From contig NW_019773579.1 in NCBI RefSeq assembly GCF_001039355.2, positions 36,773-70,086 on the forward strand: a stretch of 33,314 nt of DNA, read 5' to 3'. Shown piece after piece: positions 28,410 through 33,314 of this stretch. Source of the DNA: Lingula anatina. Lineage: Eukaryota > Brachiopoda > Lingulata > Lingulida > Lingulidae. The translations under genes and the position numbers were made by a program. Positions within the stretch are counted from its first letter, which is position 1, and every line of letters starts with the position of its first letter. The notes under the pieces were generated by a model. It was given only the letters and a program-made list of their open reading frames with translations, did not search any database and was not told where the DNA came from.

Positions 28410-28735
28410 TCAATGGAAACTTGCCACGATAATCCCTGCGAAAATTTGTCTCATTTAACGCTCACCGTTCTCTATCTGACCTAGAACATAATGTTTTTCT
28501 CTTTTAATGAAAAATGTTCTTAATCTGTTCCAGGACATTCTGAAGGACTTCCTAAAACAGTTCTTGAACTGTTAGATTCATTACAGAACAACATTAGAAC
28601 TATAAAAAAAAAAAAAAATACACCAAATTTTCTAGAATAGATTGAGAACCGTAAGTGAGCATTGAGTGAGAGAAATTTTTGCAGGGGTGGAAATGGCAGA
28701 AACATGCTCAGAATTGGGGTGAGTTTCCAGTGACG
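28410..28735. mobile_element. Long imperfect inverted repeat, about 325 bp
   Basis: The left arm has TGGAAACTTGCC, then CCCTGCGAAAATTTGTCTCA, then GCTCACCGTTCTCTATCTGA. The right arm read backwards has TGGAAACTCACC, then CCCTGCAAAAATTTCTCTCA, then GCTCACTTACGGTTCTCAATCT. The arms pair over about 60 central bases around an A-rich loop (28604-28619). No ORF. Boundaries are approximate. Confidence 0.55.
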
Positions 28736-29312
28736 TTGGAAACTAAGGGTGGTTGGAAAATGAGAAAAAAAAGAAGAGTGTAAATTTCAAGTCTAACGTG
28801 CACTGGTGCCATAATATATGATATTTCTGTTTGGTCATATTTAAGGAATGATCATATTCTATGTGTGAGAAAATTTCTATTCAAGGTGGGCTTAGGGTTA
28901 AACTTAGGACGTGTAGAACATCTCATTTTTATAGCTCAACAGTTGAGAAAATATTTCAGAAATAATTTGTTTCTGTTGAACTGATGCAGTTAATGTTACT
29001 ACTATAAGAATAAGTATCTGAATGTTTATGCAATTTTTAATAATCCCTCCAAATGTTACGCACTGATATTGTTATTATCATAATGTTTGTTGAAGGTTTC
29101 TCACACAACTTTTATAAATAAAAATAAACAAAGTTTTGTGATTCATAACCAGTATGTAACTTACACTTGCCAACAAATTTTTAAAAAATCATCAAGAATT
29201 TATTTTATTTTTGAATGAATTAATGAATGGATGGAAAATATTAAGTTGGCTGTGGGCACATCATACTTATATGATTAAAAAAGACTTTCACCCAAATGTT
29301 TGTTAAATGTCA

Positions 29313-29414
29313 TGACCTTTCAAGGTCAAGTGTAAGTTGTCACCTTTGAAGGTCATCCTCGAACATTTCATGACTTTATATTACTAAATGACATAGGCCC
29401 ATTTGGCAAGGTCA
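29313..29414. promoter_or_regulatory. Cluster of extended AAGGTCA half-sites
   Basis: TGACCTTTCAAGGTCA at 29313-29328 is an everted pair four bases apart containing TCAAGGTCA. TGAAGGTCA follows at 29347-29355 and GCAAGGTCA at 29406-29414. The first two fit the TNAAGGTCA form of orphan nuclear receptors. CCAAATG and ATGTCAT blocks flank the cluster in opposite orientation, so it may be a small decayed inverted-repeat element instead. Confidence 0.2.
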
Positions 29415-30287
29415 TTTTTGGAAAAAATAATCACATCTCCGCATTGTAACTGTTTGTTTAGACAAGGACTTCTTTAGACCGACTTGTTTACCTCTGTATT
29501 TCTTTGATTGTAGTTCACAACTTCACATGGCGTGGCTAAGGCTGATGTGTGGTCCAAAGTGCTCCCTGTCTAAACTGTTCTGCGCTGACCTCAGGTTTTC
29601 TGATAATATGAGATATTTCCAGTTCAAAGCAGGTTAGCAATCAAGTGTGATATACAGTCCAAAGTAGCCCTTGTCTATACATGAGAACCATCAATATTCA
29701 AGAATAGAAAGTTATGAAAATTTCTTTGTTCAGATTTAAAATTGAACATGATATATACATATATAGAATTGGCATAAGGATTAATTTTTTTTAAATATCA
29801 ATAGTAAATTATAAATTCAAGGTGCTGATTATTACTATAATATAGGCATAATACTAGTGTATAGGGCATGTATATTTTAAAAAATTGTCTCAGTCATCCA
29901 CACTAATAGAAAACAGTTTATTCCTTGCAGCACTATCAGTATAAATCATATGTATCATAATGTCAAATATGTAATTCCTTATTCCACACTAATTCGTATA
30001 GTCGGGGTCTGGTTAGCATCTTCCCATATTGATTTTTAGAGAGAAAAAAAAAATACTTGGCTCCTTACTATTAGGGAAACTCTGCATCACAGGGTCTATT
30101 TTAGAAAAAAATGTTTGAAACAATGGAGAAATAATGTGCAAGGGCATTAGGAACAAGTTATGAAAATCACAAACAATATTTTATACTAAAAAGTCTTTGC
30201 CTTTACTTAAAAGGATTGATCGAATTCAAGATGATATTGGAATTTTGACTCCTTGAGTTTCAAACAGTTATCTTTGCAGCATGCCTC

Positions 30288-30291
<4 letters not shown>

Positions 30292-30352
<61 letters not shown>
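30292..30352. repeat. (AT)n microsatellite, about 30 units
   Basis: A pure AT run of about 61 bases. It directly abuts the element at 30353-30542, suggesting that the element end or insertion target seeded it. Confidence 0.97.
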
Positions 30353-30355
<3 letters not shown>

Positions 30356-30542
30356 CTACATTCACAACAGCAGACCTACTAGTCCGTGGAACAAATATGG
30401 CTGACCCACTTGAATGCTTGTTGCTTAATCCCCGGGGAGAAACTATTCTGTGTCAATTAAGGGATTCAACGACAAGCTTTTAAGTAGGTAGCCATATTTG
30501 ATCCATGGACTAGTTAGTCTGCGGATCAACTGGTTCTGAATG
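30353..30542. mobile_element. Inverted-repeat element (ATTCAGAACAGCGGAC family), copy 2
   Basis: The left end is CATTCACAACAGCAGACC with ACTAGTCCGTGG. The right end is CCATGGACTAGTTAGTCTGCGG and GTTCTGAATG, which mirrors it. It shares GGGGAxAACTATTCTGTGTC, CAAGCTTTTAAGTAGGTAGC and GCCATATTTGATCCA with the right half of the element at 11590-11960, so they are one family. About 190 bp, non-coding. Confidence 0.65.
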
Positions 30543-33314
30543 CACCCTCAGTGTTTTTTTTTTTTTTTTTTAGTGTAGCTCTGAAACCTGGGTTAGAGCT
30601 CAATTATAGAACCCATGTCCATATTTAAATATGTATCTTGCACGCAGAGGCTGTTTTTTTATTCACCTCATAAGCACGCTTCATTTTCTGCAAAATCATT
30701 CAAATAAACATTTTTATACTCATTGCAAATGTTTTTTTTTTCTAGTAATTATGTATGTTGGAAAATAGTATGCTATATGTATATGCATTTGAGTAAGTTT
30801 TATGTCTAAACAAGTTAAACTTTTTCATTTAAAATGTAAAATCGACAGATGAAATGACACCTTTGATTTACATTAAATTTTTACAATGAAATTTTGGCAT
30901 AAATTAGTACAGACTCTCACAAGCTCTCATGAGCGTGTCCATTAAAACAAGGAAGAAATAATATTTGCAAACAACCATTTCTGAGACAAAAAGACATTTA
31001 TTAGAAATGAATTATGTACATTTTCTCATATATGTACACATGAGGGCTTCGTCACATCTCTGCTTCATAAAACATGACTAACCCATTTATCATCAACCAA
31101 AATAAAGAAGATGACAAAAACATGGATTCTATATCAATTTACAAGCTAAAACATGAGAAATTTACACAATAAAATAATAAAAATAATGTACAAAAACAAT
31201 TTAATATATGTTTAGCAATTATTGCCAGGCCATGCTAATACTATTACACAACAGGATGGTTTTAAAAAAGACCCTAAATCACTTAAAACATGATATGTAG
31301 CTTTGAAACTTTCCTTCCCCATTTGAAGAACAGGTTTCTTCTCAGGTGACAGAAGTCAGCCAATTACACAACACTTTGTCATCACATGACCTTACAGTGA
31401 AAATATTAGCCAATCCAAAAATGGTTAACAAAATATATTAACCAATGAAAGAAGGGATAACAAATGACCAGAGACAGAAAGCACATTGGAATGATGACAC
31501 AAAAGGCTCAGGCCTATCATAACATAACCAAACAGTGATGGTAATAAAGTAACCAAGGTAGAAACATGGTTATTTCTTAATCTAATCGAGTAACTCTCCT
31601 TACTAAGTCTCCATGTTAAAAAAAAAAAAAACACTGGTTGGCAAACCACAAAATATTTCGATAAAAAAACTTGCCAACAAGAAACATTGGAGCCACAGTA
31701 CACAATCATGATGGGGTGTTCGAAATTTTATAAATAATCAACTCCCTCTATCTTTCCTGTAGGTGGCACCACAGTAAAGGCAAGTGGTTGGCACTGATAT
31801 TGGTTATAATCTTTTAATTTGATTTAATTTAATTGATCTAAGTCATCACCACACATACAAAAGAAATATATTCAATCCAGTCACTAGTATTTGGGACTAA
31901 CTTGATAGTAAAAAGCTCCTTTACATTTTTTTCTCTGCCTCATAAACACTTCTGAGTCACTTATAAAAATACTGATGGTTTTGGAATAATTCTCTAGAAA
32001 AGGACCACGTAAGGTAATGAAACCATCTTTACAATGGGGAAAAATTGTAAATTTTGCTAATACTGTATTTTTTTTAGCTCATAAATTCATAAAATTAGAA
32101 CATTCCTATTGAGTGGCAGCAAAAAAGCAGACTATCCTGTAGTTCTCTACTATACAGTAAAAGCACCAAAAAAAGCTGAAAAGAAATATATGTTTAATGA
32201 TTCCAAAACTATATATCTGAAAGACTTAAAAATTTCCCCATTGAAAACATCGAGTCATTGCCATATTTCAGAAGTTTCTGCCAGCGTCTTATAGGCAAGA
32301 CCAGTTTCTGTGACTTTCGTAAAAAAGAGAAATATGAAAATAACTTGTTTCAGTAATCAAATGTGCTTCAAAATCTTGTAAAAAATTAACATGATTGTCT
32401 TGCTGTCTTTTAAGCATTGACACTCCTATATAAACATGAAATTGTGCTTGAGCATTAAGGGTATAAACCACCCCTTAAAAAAGTCTCCTGCCGTCAATGC
32501 CTCTTTGAATAGTAAAAGGAGGCAATATAATTTTCAAAACAAATTTCACATTTTGGTTTCAAGTCTATCTTTCCAAAAACTTGCTTTCAAATCAGAGATG
32601 AAAGAGTACCTTAAAAATACCCTGCAAATGCAAACGCGAAAGGATTGCAGCTTCATCTGGGGGTTGCAAGTGTAAGTACAATACCCAATTATCCAGATAT
32701 ATCCAGAAAACTCTTATATCTACTCAAATGGGCTGAAACATGATGTAAGACATATCACTTTACATCTGTCATGCATCTGATATCTTAACCAAGTTCACAC
32801 CCGAGTAAAACATAGGCCCTTGTCACACCCAGCAGTATACGTTACTGATACAATCCATATCAATAAACTTTGAGAGGTCCTAACATGCAATTATGCTTCA
32901 GAGGTTTCTACTCCCTTTGACAATTTCTCTGCAAGTTTGCTTTGCCTGTTTAATTAGTTACTAAATTGGCCATGTTGTTTAATGAACTTGTCAAAAAGTG
33001 TACCAATACTGATTGTATCATTTCAGTATGGCACTCAGCGCAAAAAAGGGCCCATGACTTGAAAACTAGATGGAAAAGCAGACATTTGTTTTTCAAAATA
33101 CCTTAGAAAGAGTGTATCTTTGCTGTGCCTCTTGTTTTTTTTTGAGAGAGGTTTATCACCCATATATAAGTATATACTGACAGCAAATATATTCTGAAAA
33201 ATAGCTATAAGCACAGATGAAAACCATCTATGTTATTTTTCAAAGTTCAAAGTCAATTTTTGAAACATATTTTCTCAACTCTTAAAATTAAAACTAGTCT
33301 ATGTTGAAGAGTAA
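30543..33314. other. Gene-poor AT-rich right end, possibly 3' UTR of a minus-strand gene
   Basis: No coding exon is visible. A TTTATT at 30997-31002 gives AATAAA on the minus strand. The AT-rich, ORF-poor sequence to its right would fit a long 3' UTR of a gene beyond the window, convergent with SNX17. Three CCAAT pentamers occur at about 31350-31445. Nothing here proves transcription. Confidence 0.25.

Larger units (their letters stand above)
27794..30291. other. Downstream of SNX17: no gene recognised
   Basis: Apart from the inverted repeat at 28410-28735 and the half-site cluster at 29313-29414, I see only AT-rich DNA. The short open frames have no start context, splice sites or family resemblance. 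Confidence 0.35.

Noticed and set aside
30253-30483. ORF rich in IY dipeptides
   Set aside because: It is the translation of the (AT)n tract plus the adjoining inverted-repeat element.
31350-31445. Three CCAAT pentamers as a possible promoter
   Set aside because: There is no coding exon next to them and no supporting core promoter element. The pentamer is common in AT-rich DNA.

Overview
This is a eukaryotic nuclear window: AT-rich DNA with spliced genes, GT-AG introns, AATAAA signals, microsatellites and many short inverted-repeat elements. The two intact genes are clearly animal. Their human-like exon phases and low-identity but collinear proteins suggest an invertebrate metazoan (hemichordate, echinoderm or lophotrochozoan-like). 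The sequence alone does not fix the species.

Layout. (1) 1-220: the last coding exon and 3' UTR of an unidentified minus-strand gene. (2) 1179-4599 and 8144-11503: a collinear, non-coding duplicated block of about 3.4 kb, in direct orientation. The second copy begins immediately after a single N, and a 34-bp minisatellite runs into that N. Four copies of a G/C-run-rich inverted-repeat element lie in and between the two blocks. (3) 11503-14094: a miniature inverted-repeat element, then AT-rich DNA without a recognisable gene. (4) 14095-19940, minus strand: a complete five-exon adenylate kinase 2 gene (277 aa) with an unusual 36-residue C-terminal tail. (5) 19941-20359: a 419-bp head-to-head intergenic region, probably a bidirectional promoter. 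(6) 20360-27124, plus strand: a complete 15-exon sorting nexin-17 gene (470 aa). (7) 27125-33314: SNX17 3' UTR, then gene-poor AT-rich DNA with three further inverted-repeat elements, a long (AT)n tract and a possible minus-strand poly(A) signal.

The gene functions differ. AK2 interconverts adenine nucleotides in the mitochondrial intermembrane space. SNX17 recycles NPxY cargo from endosomes. They are linked here only by the shared upstream region, which carries ETS, YY1, DR1 nuclear-receptor and TCATGTGA E-box-like motifs.

The most unusual signals are: a 36-bp tandem repeat in SNX17 intron 4 that stays open in the frame of exon 4, so intron retention would append a cysteine-rich 12-residue repeat to the PX domain; a palindromic element in AK2 intron 1 with a perfect 8-bp target-site duplication; and the large duplicated block whose junction is an assembly gap. 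I found no CRISPR, operon, tRNA or rRNA.
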